The notes: generated from the sequence alone by a model not told the origin. A stretch of 64,000 bases of DNA from Osedax fenrisi (GCA_964019155.1 OZ025239.1:104156298-104220297); one strand, 5' to 3'. Shown: positions 40,289-48,867, counted from the first letter of the stretch. Numbers and translations are program-made.

Positions 40289-40530
40289 CAGTATTTATAT
40301 TATATGTAATAATATAATAGATTCCTACCAGTTTCCACGCAAATGTCGGTCAAACAGATATGTTTACTATAGATCCTCATTAGTGTAGAATTGTTTATTC
40401 TATCGGTCTCGTATTTATATTCCGAATCCAAAGTAGTGTGTCGCGTATCTATTGTCTTATAGATATCTATTGTGAATTCATTAGCATTACGTAATATGTA
40501 GTTGGTAAATAATATGTATACGGTAATATA
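13843..40530 (-). CDS. M13 (neprilysin/ECE) family protein, predicted inactive pseudopeptidase; 5' exon(s) missing
   Basis: Exons in transcript order: 40530-40329, 37192-37031, 36899-36756, 32192-32041, 30677-30510, 29995-29853, 29425-29212, 26366-26268, 25097-25020, 23807-23704, 20526-20416, 19913-19846, 18212-18082, 15145-15080, 14902-14798, 14663-14587 and 13942-13843 (stop). All junctions are GT-AG and in phase, giving 707 residues, near the full M13 ectodomain length. Landmarks in order: HICLTDICVE, DPCDNFYEYACGNW, FYNSCMNEAEI, FFNQFVQLDKEQPS, RYEDFIVGTVGLM with IIEFEKKLSA, IPWDDYF, TLANYQIF, EHIGYPDYI, GDASYMARHN, GHLITHGFD, RNWWTPYTLDNF, TLIENIADNGG, NQLFFLHTAQ, and the C-terminal CPVGSIMNPLHKCNIW. 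Family members are membrane-anchored or secreted zinc peptidases. Here the HExxH glutamate is Leu. The most 5' exon boundary is tentative; the start codon and any membrane anchor lie upstream and were not found. The introns are full of transposons. Confidence 0.93.
15538..15644 (+). pseudogene. LINE RT C-terminal remnant, left part (split by a hAT insertion)
   Basis: Frames contain the conserved block LYWLPVKI of LINE RT tails. The remnant is interrupted at the CTTATAGG target by the hAT element 15645-17030 and may resume at 17031. Confidence 0.45.
15645..17030 (+). mobile_element. hAT DNA transposon, internally deleted, 1.39 kb
   Basis: Termini CAGGGGCGTAGC and GCTACGCCCCTG are perfect inverse copies. 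They are flanked by the identical 8-bp duplication CTTATAGG (15637-15644 and 17031-17038). Subterminal ggggcgccaac and cccgggcgc repeats occur at both ends. Inside are remains of a ZMYM1-like hAT transposase, so this is a deletion derivative of an autonomous element. It sits in the M13 intron between the ENIAD exon and the NWWT exon. Confidence 0.9.
15723..16874 (+). pseudogene. hAT transposase remnant (ZMYM1-like), 5'-truncated
   Basis: The frame begins without a start codon at about KSTLRWEIL, runs through LKRSCETRWSSRHDAV, the conserved core of ZMYM1-like hAT transposases, and stays open to 16466. A second segment, 16515-16874, holds the hAT C-terminal dimerisation domain (LLLSIGCSIASCERSFSKLK and LPGLAILSIERN). 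A stop and about 50 noncoding bases separate the two. The N-terminal zinc finger and the first catalytic half are absent, so it cannot be active. Confidence 0.85.
17031..17290 (+). pseudogene. Possible LINE tail continuation after the hAT insertion
   Basis: The proline/tyrosine-rich plus-strand reading resembles the region after the HWLP block in LINE RTs, but it is badly decayed. Its position directly after the target duplication suggests it continues the fragment at 15538. Confidence 0.3.
17291..18081. other. M13 intron sequence, AT-rich
   Basis: No gene is seen. There is a 19-base direct repeat (acagaaatcaacagctcgg at about 17598 and 17629) and a weak inverted pair catcgaggga / tccctcgatg at 17734 and 17801. 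Confidence 0.35.
19380..19640 (+). pseudogene. Decayed LINE RT fragment
   Basis: Plus-strand frames show an ADDI-type motif (ctgatgatatt) and then LLINAYKTSLF, the order seen after the catalytic box of non-LTR RTs. It is short and frame-broken, and lies in the M13 intron next to the zinc-site exon. Confidence 0.4.
19846..19913 (-). CDS. M13 gene zinc-site exon with HLITH in place of HExxH
   Basis: This 68-base exon (acceptor tttttag, donor gttaat, phases 1 in and 1 out) encodes LNYAGLGNIYGHLITHGFD. In active M13 enzymes the same segment reads GHExxHxFD, in which the two His bind zinc and the Glu is the general base. Both His are present (about residues 539 and 543 of the visible protein) and the Glu is Leu540. 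The next exon supplies the third zinc ligand position (Glu601 in ENIAD), 62 residues after the first His, the normal spacing. Confidence 0.92.
20151..20323. mobile_element. Mariner-type MITE, 173 bp
   Basis: The two ends, beginning ttaggttggagtgaattctg, form an inverted repeat of about 60 bases each. The terminus TTAGGTTGG is typical of mariner elements. It sits inside a (TA)n tract, so the TA target duplication cannot be resolved. No coding capacity. Confidence 0.85.
21071..22798 (-). pseudogene. LINE reverse transcriptase (L2/CR1-like)
   Basis: From the break at about 22798 the frame stays open to 21071. Motifs: NYRPISQLPLVSKILE, GFRRGHSTETALL, LDISSAFDTLDH, GVPQGSVLGP, the catalytic YADDIQLY, and the tail ALSYIGPKLWNSLPPYIRS. 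The RT itself has no internal stop. Only loss of the endonuclease N-terminus and the upstream frameshift disable the element. Confidence 0.85.
22789..23637 (-). pseudogene. LINE endonuclease domain, C-terminal half
   Basis: Shows VIYRPPKPEF, the metal-site motif ILGDFNYHFN and the terminal SDHFLISF of APE-type endonucleases, then the linker region with KRSLRKSERTY. The N-terminal catalytic residues are lost by 5' truncation. The frame ends at FYHL and the reading resumes in another frame in the RT. Confidence 0.8.
23973..24863. mobile_element. TAGGGGA-ended TIR element (gtccgtatt family), 0.89 kb
   Basis: The left end is TA then GGGGAAAGTAAC; the right end is GTTACTTTCCCC then CA (TA mutated). 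Repeats of the form gtccgtattcgg occur near both ends and around 24650-24710, in both orientations. The interior is noncoding. A truncated relative lies at 11395-12025. Confidence 0.75.
25920..26115 (+). pseudogene. LINE 3'-end fragment
   Basis: Plus-strand reading gives QSYVEGNRKRGRPKKNW, then AKDRYKWKKLL and a Cys/Leu tail, the standard C-terminus of APE-type LINE polyproteins. It ends in a short (aagt)n-like tail. One in-frame stop. It lies in the M13 intron upstream of the exon at 25097. Confidence 0.7.
26367..27082. other. M13 intron sequence, AT-rich
   Basis: Only AT-rich sequence with short TA tracts. I see no gene or repeat family. Confidence 0.3.
27083..27576. mobile_element. TIR element with iterated palindromic aatccggatt motifs
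   Basis: The ends CCCAGGAAACACA and TGTGTTTCCTGGG are perfect inverse copies. Within the 494 bp, the 8-10-bp palindrome (a)atccggat(t) and close variants occur about ten times, clustered in the outer 150 bases on each side. No clear target duplication is visible beyond the flanking aa. No coding capacity, so it is a MITE-like element of unknown superfamily. Confidence 0.7.
27713..28012 (+). mobile_element. tRNA-derived SINE with (AATAAC)n tail
   Basis: A pol III A box (tggctcagtgg, 27726-27736) and B box (gggtttgagcc, 27762-27772) with tRNA-like spacing are followed by an unrelated body of about 200 bases and the tail aataacaataacaataac. A second, diverged copy of the body and tail is at 39470-39693. 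The cloverleaf is not completed, so this is a SINE head and not a tRNA gene. Confidence 0.8.
28013..29211. other. M13 intron sequence
   Basis: (TA)n tract at 28013-28046, then AT-rich sequence. No gene recognised. Confidence 0.3.
30937..31375. mobile_element. Pogo/Tigger-like MITE, 439 bp
   Basis: Ends CAGTCAACTCCCGATAAGTC and its inverse (acttaccgagagttgactg), flanked by TA on both sides. The repeated motif tccgacttatccg occurs several times in both subterminal zones. A truncated copy is at 620-870. The (TA)n tract that follows obscures the exact right flank. No transposase. Confidence 0.85.
31376..31451. repeat. (TA)n microsatellite, about 76 bp
   Basis: Uninterrupted TA dinucleotides directly abutting the right end of the pogo-like MITE. 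Confidence 0.95.
32398..32730. repeat. Left iterated array of the TIR element
   Basis: Repeats of atatggtataacat with alternating orientation (gttataccat) at intervals of roughly 30-60 bases. They are likely subterminal binding sites of the element. Confidence 0.6.
33885..34837 (+). other. Two-exon candidate small ORF inside the TIR element
   Basis: Segment 33885-33934 (acceptor aaatatatag, donor gtaatt) encodes EYIDVLGALLRKLTKQ and splices in phase 0 to 34784-34837 (acceptor ttttaattgcag), which encodes EIMTPYIRKENAYYVCR then a stop. No upstream exon or start was found. The composition differs from the surrounding DNA. It may be a captured host exon pair, the end of an element-borne gene, or chance. 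Confidence 0.3.
34439..34496. repeat. (TA)n microsatellite
   Basis: About 58 bp of uninterrupted TA. A second run of similar length follows at about 34690-34745. Confidence 0.95.
35080..35690. repeat. Right iterated array, roughly 20-36-bp units
   Basis: More than twenty tandem, slightly varied units of tatggtataactttatataa, all in one orientation except the last. The regular higher-order pattern indicates recent array expansion. Confidence 0.8.
36167..36259 (+). other. Candidate plus-strand exon encoding a transmembrane segment
   Basis: The 93 bases between acceptor ctattttag and donor gtatac are open (phase 1 in, phase 1 out). They encode NLDAIFFCIGIIFGFVALVV, then YLYSKKSE, a textbook single-pass helix with a positive stop-transfer tail. 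It lies antisense within an M13 intron. No partner exon is recognised, so it is either part of an unseen gene or fortuitous. Confidence 0.3.
37193..38096. other. M13 intron sequence, AT-rich
   Basis: Several (TA)n tracts. No coding or repeat family recognised. Confidence 0.3.
38097..39048. mobile_element. TAGGGGA-ended TIR element (ggcaggttgagcc family), 0.95 kb
   Basis: Ends GGGGAGAGCGTGGCAGGTTG and the inverse of caacctgccccgctctcccc, flanked by TA. The 12-mer ggcaggttgacc/gcc and its inverse recur at 38281-38325, 38630-38690 and 39008-39040. A 74-codon open frame at 38302-38526 has no recognisable domain. Likely a non-autonomous element. Confidence 0.8.
39105..39894. mobile_element. TIR element with GTGTTCGAAATGAACCC ends, 0.79 kb
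   Basis: Inverse-identical ends of about 17 bases are flanked by TA. Internal repeats cgaacccgaact and gaagctt occur near both ends. A SINE copy lies inside. No coding capacity. Confidence 0.7.
39470..39693 (+). mobile_element. Second SINE copy, head degraded
   Basis: The body (tttagaagtgatctta, gatcagctctcattaa, gagccatatggttataagtg) and the tail (aataac)n match the SINE at 27713-28012. The A box is lost and the B box is mutated (gcgggtgtacatcccg). It is nested in the TIR element 39105-39894. Confidence 0.75.
40199..40284. repeat. (TA)n microsatellite, about 86 bp
   Basis: The longest uninterrupted TA run in the window, in the first recognised M13 intron just after the exon at 40329. Confidence 0.95.
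40329..40530 (-). CDS. Most 5' M13 exon recognised (5' boundary tentative)
   Basis: The frame ends in KHICLTDICVETG, which matches the first ectodomain Cys block of M13 proteins and joins in phase to the next exon (AAKMLKYRNL). The donor is gtaggaat. A TAG stands immediately upstream in frame at 40531-40533, so the exon must begin at an AG here or at one of two later AGs (ahead of DIYKTID or DTRHTT). The latter choices would make the entry phase 1. A signal anchor should lie in an earlier exon. Confidence 0.7.
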
Positions 40531-40612
40531 CTACATGTGATTTAGTTTCATTTTTATTATAATAAATGTATGTAAATATTATTATTTAAATATATATATA
40601 TTGATATATTGT

Positions 40613-40692
40613 TATTATCAGCTTTATAAAGCTGATAATAGGCAATGGCAGGGTAATTATAGAAGCAATGTTGCTTATCGAGACAATTACCC
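40613..40692. other. Paired perfect hairpins upstream of the M13 exon
   Basis: A 28-bp perfect palindrome (centre gctttataaagc, 40613-40640) is followed by a stem gggtaatt (40651-40658) / aattaccc (40685-40692) enclosing a smaller agcaa/ttgct stem. Function unknown. Confidence 0.5.
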
Positions 40693-41099
40693 CTTTATTA
40701 ACATGATAAGTTTATAGATAAGAGTAATAAATAAATAATAATGTCATCATATTATGACTTCCTGTTTACATATATGTGATAAATAAAATATATAATACAA
40801 TATAATGAAACTTATCATGTAACTAAATGTAATCATCATATAATAATTTAATCATGTAATAATATAAATAAATGATAATATTATCAAATTAAAAGCTAAG
40901 ATATACATTAAGCATTAACATAACATAAAGTAAAATATAACATAATGGAACTAAATAGATATCCAACATTTAAAAGTAAAGAAAATAAATTATGAAATAT
41001 ATTAAATAAAATATAGGTTAACAATATGTAATGTACAGAAAAATATATAACATAAAGTAATTTATTTAATGTAAAAAATAGTTTAATGTAAGTCTTGTA
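40693..41099. other. AT-rich stretch upstream of the M13 5' exon
   Basis: No exon, promoter element or repeat family recognised. Confidence 0.3.
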
Positions 41100-41709
41100 G
41101 GGGAGGGAAGGGGTAGTGGCCGAGGAGGGAGTAGTGGCCGTTTTAATTAACGCTTAAATGGTGCTTGATAGGATAAAAAGTTCTATATACAATATTTAGA
41201 TAATCCAAATATCTATATATAGTACATTTTTTTTTTAAATAATTAATTAATTACTCTAATTTATTATATAATAATTGTTTGTCAAATTTTGACAAAAAAA
41301 CATGATTATATATATTTATGCTTATTTATATGTAATAGTATGTGTATATATAATTAAATAATTGAATCAAATAAGGTGCGTGTGCATCATAAATATAATT
41401 ATTTAATATTAAATAATTAACAAAATATAAATCAAATACATTACGAGACACCTATCGCATTTTAGGTACTAGCGGCCACTACTAGAGCCTTGCCTTATTT
41501 TAGTGCTTTTTTTAATGCCTAATCTAACGTTTATATTATTAGGATAAACACTTTATTATAAAAGTGAAATCACAGTATTCTATAACTATATAATTTCTAG
41601 TTAATTCAAAAAAATAAGCGCTTACAATTTAGTATTTATCGATATATTAGAAATCTTCTGAGGCATATTAATTATCGGCCACTATAGTGGTATACCCCCT
41701 TCCCTCCCC
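41100..41709. mobile_element. TAGGGGA-ended TIR element (agtggccg family), 0.61 kb
   Basis: Ends GGGGAGGGAAGGGG and CCCCTTCCCTCCCC, flanked by TA. The motif tagtggccg and its inverse occur at least five times, mainly near the ends. Noncoding. Confidence 0.8.
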
Positions 41710-41865
41710 TAATTATATTTATCATATAAAGTAACATATGTTAACTATAATATTATAGTTTCTTTAAATATAGAAAGAGTTTAAAAATCATTTGGTTTAT
41801 TTACAATTATTTTTTTAATATTTTTATGAATTAAATAAATGCTATTTAAGTTTGATACATAACTA

Positions 41866-42826
41866 GGGGAAAGTCCCCGATTACCGACCCCTAAATGATT
41901 ATTTGTAATAACTTATTCAATATTAAATATATTTAATTGACATTTTGTAATTAGGGTAATATTATGGCAATGAATAAAGTGGCTATTTTAAAATTTTGAT
42001 ATAATTATATTTACAAGAATTAACAGGGGGGTCGGTAATCGGATACATGTGCCTAATACCGACCCCCTTCCCCTATTACCGAACCCCTAAAATAATCGGA
42101 GTATAAATAATTGTAGTATTATAATATACAATAAAAATAGTAGATATACATAAATATAATTAATTATAACTTGACGTAATTTATTTTTTATTGAATTTAT
42201 TTTTGAATAGTAATATTAAATTTAAATTTAAACTTTCTAGTAATTATATTATAATAGTGTATATTATTATTTAATATTTATTTATTAATGAGTATGTATA
42301 TAATCAACTGGAATTATGAATCCTAAATCTATATCAATGATACATAAACAACTTACGACATATTTTAAAGTAAAATACGAATCTATTTTGATTAGATATT
42401 ATAAATCACATGGGGTCGGTATTAGGGTAATTTAGGGGGTCGGTAATAGGAAAATAATATGGGTTGCTATAATTAAGATATATTGGTTAATAGTTACTCA
42501 AATTCAATTATTTTTATAATAGTTATAAACATTTTATTGTTCTACAATATTATGTACAAAATCAAGTTTTCTTTTAATTAATAAAGTATTTACAATGATT
42601 TAAAAAAAGTTATTATTCAAATATTAAAAAAAAAAAAAACAGAATATTACATTTTATCAAATAATAATTGTAGGATTAAATATTTTTTTAAACAAAATAC
42701 GTTTTCATATTTATCATTAAATTACTAACAGTTCATGTATATATTATTTTTTGATATCTCTTATAGTTACTGAGATACGAGAGGGGGTCGGTATTAGGAC
42801 GGGGTCGGTAATCGGGGACTTTCCCC
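41866..42826. mobile_element. TAGGGGA-ended TIR element (ggtcggtaatagg family), 0.96 kb
   Basis: Ends GGGGAAAGTCCCCGATTACC and its exact inverse, flanked by TA. Repeats of ggggtcggtattagg appear at 42025-42090, 42412-42450 and 42780-42815. Noncoding. A truncated relative is at 12028-12355. Confidence 0.85.
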
Positions 42827-43079
42827 TATGACCCCATATTTCTATACATTAAAGTAAATATGGATAACATAAATCATAGTAAAGTTTGATCATGGCAAAT
42901 GTATTTACAAAGTATGACACATTTTATAATCCATAAAATTTTCAATAATTTATTTTTAAGATAACCTAAATGACATTTACAATGTAGACAAGTATATATA
43001 TATATATTATTTCAAGAAATTTCGTAGAAGTTATCTGAGATAAAATTATATTATCTATATTTATATTAAATATTATATC

Positions 43080-43960
43080 ATTTTTAAATGACATACAATG
43101 CATTTTATCTATATTTATGGATAATTTATTAAGTTTAGACCATAGAAAATTGTCATCACATGCTGATTGTAATTTATAATGTATATTATTAGATTATTTA
43201 TCACTAATAATTACATTAGTATCATCAGCAAATAATATGAATTTATTTTCTGGATAACATACTATCATATCCTTAATAAATATAGAAAAAAGTAATGGTC
43301 CAATAATAGAACCTTGCGATACAATACAAGTTATGGTGTACCGCAAGGTTCATAATATTTGGTAAATAACAAATATTTTATATATCAGATTTAATTTCAT
43401 TATATTGTATGCATTGTTGTTATATGCATTGACTTACGAGGTTTCCCTCTTATTCCATAATAATCTAGTTTGTTAATTAGCATTCCATAGTTTATAATAT
43501 CGAATGCCTTTTATAGATCTACAAACAATCCTACACAATATTTATTTGAGTCCAACAATTATATAACTTTCTTTTTTAGTGTTTCAATTGAGCCAGTGTA
43601 CTTATATTTTTTTCTGAAACCAAACTGTTCATTATTAATAATATTAAATTGATTACAAAAATATAAAAGTCTATTTGAAAATAATTTTTCTAGAATTTTT
43701 GAAAATTGTAAGGTTAATAAAATAGGTCGATACTTATTAAAATCGTTAGAATCACCAGATTTAAAAATAGGAATAATTTTAGAACTTTAAAAATAACTAT
43801 GAAATAATCTATCATCAAATGATTATTAAACATATAATATATAATATATTACAATATAGTATATATACAATATTTATCATATAATTTGATAACATAATTT
43901 TAAAATAACTCCATAGAATAATTCAAATCATTCGATTTTATAAATGTTTTTCTGTTTTTC
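43080..43960 (-). pseudogene. Degraded LINE reverse transcriptase
   Basis: The minus-strand reading gives FGFRKKY, then GLFVDL with KAFD, QGSIIGPLLFSIF and the catalytic FADDTNVI, in the proper order but across stops and frame changes. At 43310-43345 a short inverted partial duplication of the VPQGS segment is present. Jockey/CR1-like. Not functional. Confidence 0.7.
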
Positions 43961-44290
43961 TTTCAAGTTATTTTTAAAATTTAATATTTTATTTTGATTA
44001 TCAATATTGTCATTTTGTTTTTTTTTATTTTATTAACAACTTTTATTTTGTGATTTTCTATATCCAACATAATACATAATGGTAAATGGCCAGTCATATT
44101 AAGTCATATTTTAAGTAACCTGAATATATATTAGATACATTTCAATTTTATAATATATTACTATTAATTTTACAGATTTTTCTGTTATACGAGTTTGACT
44201 ATTAAATAGATTGAAATAAATTGTTTGATTAAAGTGTATTTAAAACATTATTTGTATGTATATTATCATCAATGTTAAAGTCAACGCATA

Positions 44291-44331
<41 letters not shown>

Positions 44332-44401
44332 TTTTTAATGGTTCCGCCTTGCCATGGTATACCTCTATAGAAGGATATTCGCGAATAAATTAGTTCTTAA
44401 G

Positions 44402-44616
44402 CTATGGTACGGGATTAACATTATCTAGTAGCTTCAACCATTTTACATTAGGGTTGATATCTCTGACTAAATGGAAGTAACCGACATTATGACTTGCGAC
44501 CAATGTTGATATATCAGCAAATATAACCAAACTATGACAATTACAACAGACAGCTCCAGGGTTAAAGCCCCTGCATACAATACCATCAAGTTTCCGAATG
44601 TAGATTGTGATCAACA
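44402..44616 (-). CDS. Unidentified terminal exon-like ORF
   Basis: A strong acceptor (cattttgtatttag) precedes 215 bases that are open (phase 1 entry) to a stop. The frame encodes a hydrophobic start LITIYIRKLDG, a Cys-rich part CRGFNPGAVCCNC and the tail WLKLLDNVNPVP. The codon pattern looks protein-like and not like the repeats around it. I recognise no family. It could be the last exon of an unknown minus-strand gene or an eroded transposon ORF. Confidence 0.35.
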
Positions 44617-44779
44617 CTAAATACAAAATGATGGTATATATATATATATATATATGCCCGATAGGAAGATATATACCTGATAACAAATACATGATGGCTA
44701 AAAACAAATTATTAAAATCCTGAAATATATTAAATATATTCGTTTAGAATTAAAAAAAAAGAAATCGCAAAAAATTTAA

Positions 44780-46580
44780 AATGAATAACATTAGCATACT
44801 TGGAATAGTCATCAATGGATCAATTATGCAGATACCTTTATATACGAAAACATTGGTAATATAACCATAAGTACTAGTATTACAAGCATAACTCACCTAA
44901 AACAATCATTATGTATAGGAATTATGGTAGATAAATCTTCAGAAAATATCATATCTGAAATAAATAATGGCTAATAAACATAGCTTTCAGTATTCACTCA
45001 AAAAAATCTACAGATAGTAACCAAGGTACCCTTAAATATGTAAAAGATGACTACAATCTGAATATGATAATATTGAATCTGAAGAACCCGTTACAGAGAT
45101 ATTTAAGGGATTGAGCAGGCAAATAATGTATCCAACCACGCAGCCAGTTGTACATTAATTCATAAGATTACTGGTCGGAAATTCTCGAAAATATGTAGTA
45201 TCAAATTAATAAATAAGAAAGACCTAAACTTGAAGTTGTCAACTATAGAGGAATTGCATTATCAGCAGTAATCGCAAAAATAATGAACAATATTCTATTA
45301 AATCACATAAAACTGTATGTTGACCCTTTATTAAGACCTAATCAAAATGGGTTCAGATCCGGTATATCTACATTTGCACACATTTGTTGCACATACTCTT
45401 GCACTGAGAATATTAATTGAAGGAATTAAAAGCCATGACCTTGTGACCAATGCATTTATAATTTTTTTTGACTTCAAAAAAGCCTTCGAGAGTATAGATC
45501 GCGGAAAAATACTAGAAATATTAGCAGTATTGGTATACCATTTACCATAATCAATGTAATAGCACTATTCTATGAAAAAACTGAATCTATAATTATAACA
45601 CTTGATAGCGAAACTGAATTCTTCAATATTTCAAATTATGTGTTACAGGGAGATACCCTAGCACATTTATTATTTATCATAACTCTAGACTACGTAATGC
45701 GTCAAGTAATTTTAGAAAATGACTACAATTTCGGTTTCAATATAATAGAGAGAAGATGCAGCATAGAACCAGCAGTCGTTATAATAAATTTAAGCTATGC
45801 TGACGATATAGCACTGATATATTAAGCATTATACCAAGCTCAAGAACTGTTATATAGAAGGTAAGCTGGGAAATAGGTAATAACTCACGCTAAACACTAG
45901 TAAAAAAGAAGTTATCGGATATAACCTACTAAAATCACCATTTATTAAAACAATAAATGGTGAAATAATAAAATAAGTATCCAATTAAAAATAGGAGAAT
46001 GGTTTTCAAGCTCTGAAAAAGACTTCGAAATAAGAAAGGCTCTCGCTTTGACGGTTATGCATATAATGAAACGCATATGGACATCTAACATGATGAACAG
46101 TGTTAAAGATCCTGGTCTTTAAAGCTACTGTTGAAACCGTTCTATTATATAGTAATCAATGCTAGACCATGTACAATAAGCTTTGAAAACAGATAGATGG
46201 ATGATATACTCGCTTACTCCACATAGATCAGAATATCACGGATGTAAAAGCAAAACTAGCAATGAAAAACTATATAATGGATCACCGAAAACAACAAATA
46301 TAATCTCTTTAAGAATGTTAAATCTTGCCGGACAGTGTTCTGCGGACACTGTATACGACACAACGAATAATTGCCCATAACCTAATTCCATGGACACCCA
46401 CACGATGACAAAGAAGAAGAGCTCGGCAAGAGTTTAGGTTTATAGAGACTATATAACTTCTGACTTGTCTTGAGGATTTCGATGAAATAAAATATGTGAT
46501 GATGACTTGTGGTGAATGGAAGAAACTGTCAACATTGGCTGGAGCGAGAGCTAGACGAAAGGAAATTAAGTAATATATAT
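44780..46580 (+). pseudogene. Degraded LINE (GVLQGDT-type RT)
   Basis: In order, across several frames, one reads NYRGIALSAVI, PNQNGFRSG, FFDFKKAFESIDRGKILE, VLQGDTLAHLLFIITLDYV and the catalytic SYADDIALIY, then a Cys/His-poor tail with LSTLAGARARRKEI. Many stops and shifts. It is the same LINE type as the element at 61375-63957. Confidence 0.8.
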
Positions 46581-46639
46581 ATATATTTTTATTTTAAAAT
46601 GTTTTATTGACTATAAAATCATGTGGGGTTATGGGCGTC

Positions 46640-47200
46640 ATGAGAAGAAAACAAAATAAAATAAATAGAGTACAATAAAAATGAAGGAAAAGAGAGTGTA
46701 TACCTATAGGTAACTATAGGTACAATGTTAATAGGTACGTGGAGAGTTTATATTTAAATAGTGACAGGGATGTCATAAACCTAATGTCATATGGTAGAGA
46801 ATTCCAGTATGTTGGAGCTACCAAAGAGAAAGCAGATTCATAGTGAGCAGAGAGAGTCGAGCGTTGCACAATTGTCATCGTGTAAACTTTCCTGCTAGCT
46901 CGACTAAGGGTCTGAATACTGACCAAGTCTGCTAGGTACTCGGGAGGTCTAAGATGAATCACCTTATGGATGATGCATAGTAGTATATACCTGCAGAGAT
47001 ACCTAAACTTAAGCCAGCCGAGTTATCGCATTAGGGTCGATATTGATACGTACTGATACGTATTGATACGATATAGCACGTCGTTGTATCATCTCAAGTT
47101 TAAGCATAAGCTTTAGGGGTAGATTACATACAACTGAGCAGAAGTATATAAGTCTACTGAAAACTAGCGAGTGTATTAGACTTTTAGTCATTGCAATATA
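46640..47200 (-). pseudogene. LINE RT C-terminal fragment (CR1-like)
   Basis: Minus-strand ORFs 47009-47191 (SLIHSLVFSRLIYFCSVV, LEMIQRRAI) and 46714-46962 (HLRPPEYLADL, SAFSLVAPTYWNSLPYDIR) are consecutive parts of a CR1-type RT tail, split by a frameshift. The 5' part is missing. Confidence 0.8.
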
Positions 47201-47663
47201 TGTGTGCGAGTATGTGTATTGTCGTGTGTGTGGGAATGATATTTTGTCATTATGTATTACAATATTTATTAAATATAGTGTGTATCACGTGTAAAAAGTC
47301 ACATGTCACACTTATAATGCTATTTAATAGTATCAACAGTTAATAACGAATATTCCGATCAATACTTATGTAATAATATAAAGTCATCAAAATAAAAATT
47401 TAAAAAAACATTAAAAAATATAAATTTAGTAAGTCTAATTATAAAGTAAGTAGACTCAACAATAAAGTAATGTGAAATTAACAAATAAGCATACATTATT
47501 TATATTTATAACTTTCTATATATGTCAAATTCAGAATGTTGTATACAATATACAAAAACATAACATTAACAAATTTTCGAAAATAATATTCATACTTTTT
47601 TACATAACATCTATTTTCTTCATGTACACATATGTACCATACTACGCACATACAGACGCATAC

Positions 47664-47704
<41 letters not shown>

Positions 47705-48615
47705 TATTATGTACAAACCATGATGTAATAGTTCAGCTTGACTAGTAGATATATACGACATGACCAGTATTGTACAAACAACGTACAGTAATCTTGTATA
47801 TACTGTACATATTCTACTTGATACGCTGTGGATATGTGGAATGTGTATATGTTTAAGTTTATATTTAATAATATATATATATATATATATATATTATATT
47901 TATCTACAAATTAGTATTAACAATTATTGATTATTAAATATTCTCATATTATATATATAAATATATATAGAATCTTTCATATAAACCCATTTTAAATTAA
48001 CAAAATCTATCAAAGTAAACCTTATTTAATTGATACTAAATTATAATATGTAGGCTACTTACAATTTTAATATAAGTTAGCATATATAGCCCCAAAGTCA
48101 AAAATAAAGTAACGTTTTCCTATTTCTAATTCTAATTCAATTATATCATTATATATATAATGGTCTGTATTTTCAACAATTTTATAAATAACTTCTTTAT
48201 TTTCAATTATATCATTATCAAATTTGAATACATCATGGAATATTTTAATAATTTAATTTTACATAACTGTGATTATAATGTAGTATAAAATGAAAAATGT
48301 GTATAGTTTTATTATGGATTTTACAAATTTACCTCTTGAATGATAATGTATATCATTAAGATAAATTAAATAATTTATAAAATAAGTATAGAATACTTAT
48401 TAATTTAATTAAGAAATATTTTAAATACAAATACTATATATACAATATCGGAAATCAAAATTCATTATATTTAAAATAATGTATTTCTTTTTTAATATAT
48501 AATTTTAATATTATAATATGATACTCATTATATACAATTTGTAAATATATGTTTTTGTTATTTAAAATAAATTTATTTATATATAATTTATATTATATAT
48601 TATATAATATATATT

Positions 48616-48671
<56 letters not shown>

Positions 48672-48799
48672 CTAAAGTCGTTATCATAAATTCATGATTA
48701 TAAATGAAATAATAATACTCTGTATTATAACTCAGAATTACAAACCATTAACACTAATAATAAGTAGTACATAACTGCGCATGTCAGTGATATACATAC
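47201..48799. other. AT-rich spacer
   Basis: (TA)n runs, including about 48616-48666, and no supported gene. A minus-strand open stretch of about 55 codons at 48070-48240 was considered and not accepted. Confidence 0.3.
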
Positions 48800-48867
48800 C
48801 TTCGTGTATATACTCGTTCCATGATTGTGCAAGAAATTTATAGCCGTGTTGCATATTTATACTATTT
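48800..48867 (-). CDS. Candidate internal exon, unidentified
   Basis: Acceptor ttgttgtgaacag and consensus donor gtatgt bracket 68 bases that are open in one frame (phase 2 in, phase 1 out) and encode MQHGYKFLAQSWNEYIHE. The exit phase would fit the entry phase of the ORF at 44402-44616, and also an alternative start of the first M13 exon at 40329. Either link is inference. Confidence 0.4.

Noticed and set aside
48070..48240. Minus-strand open stretch encoding a Glu/Ile-rich peptide ending in a stop
   Set aside because: No acceptor gives an entry in the right frame, and the composition is that of random AT-rich DNA.
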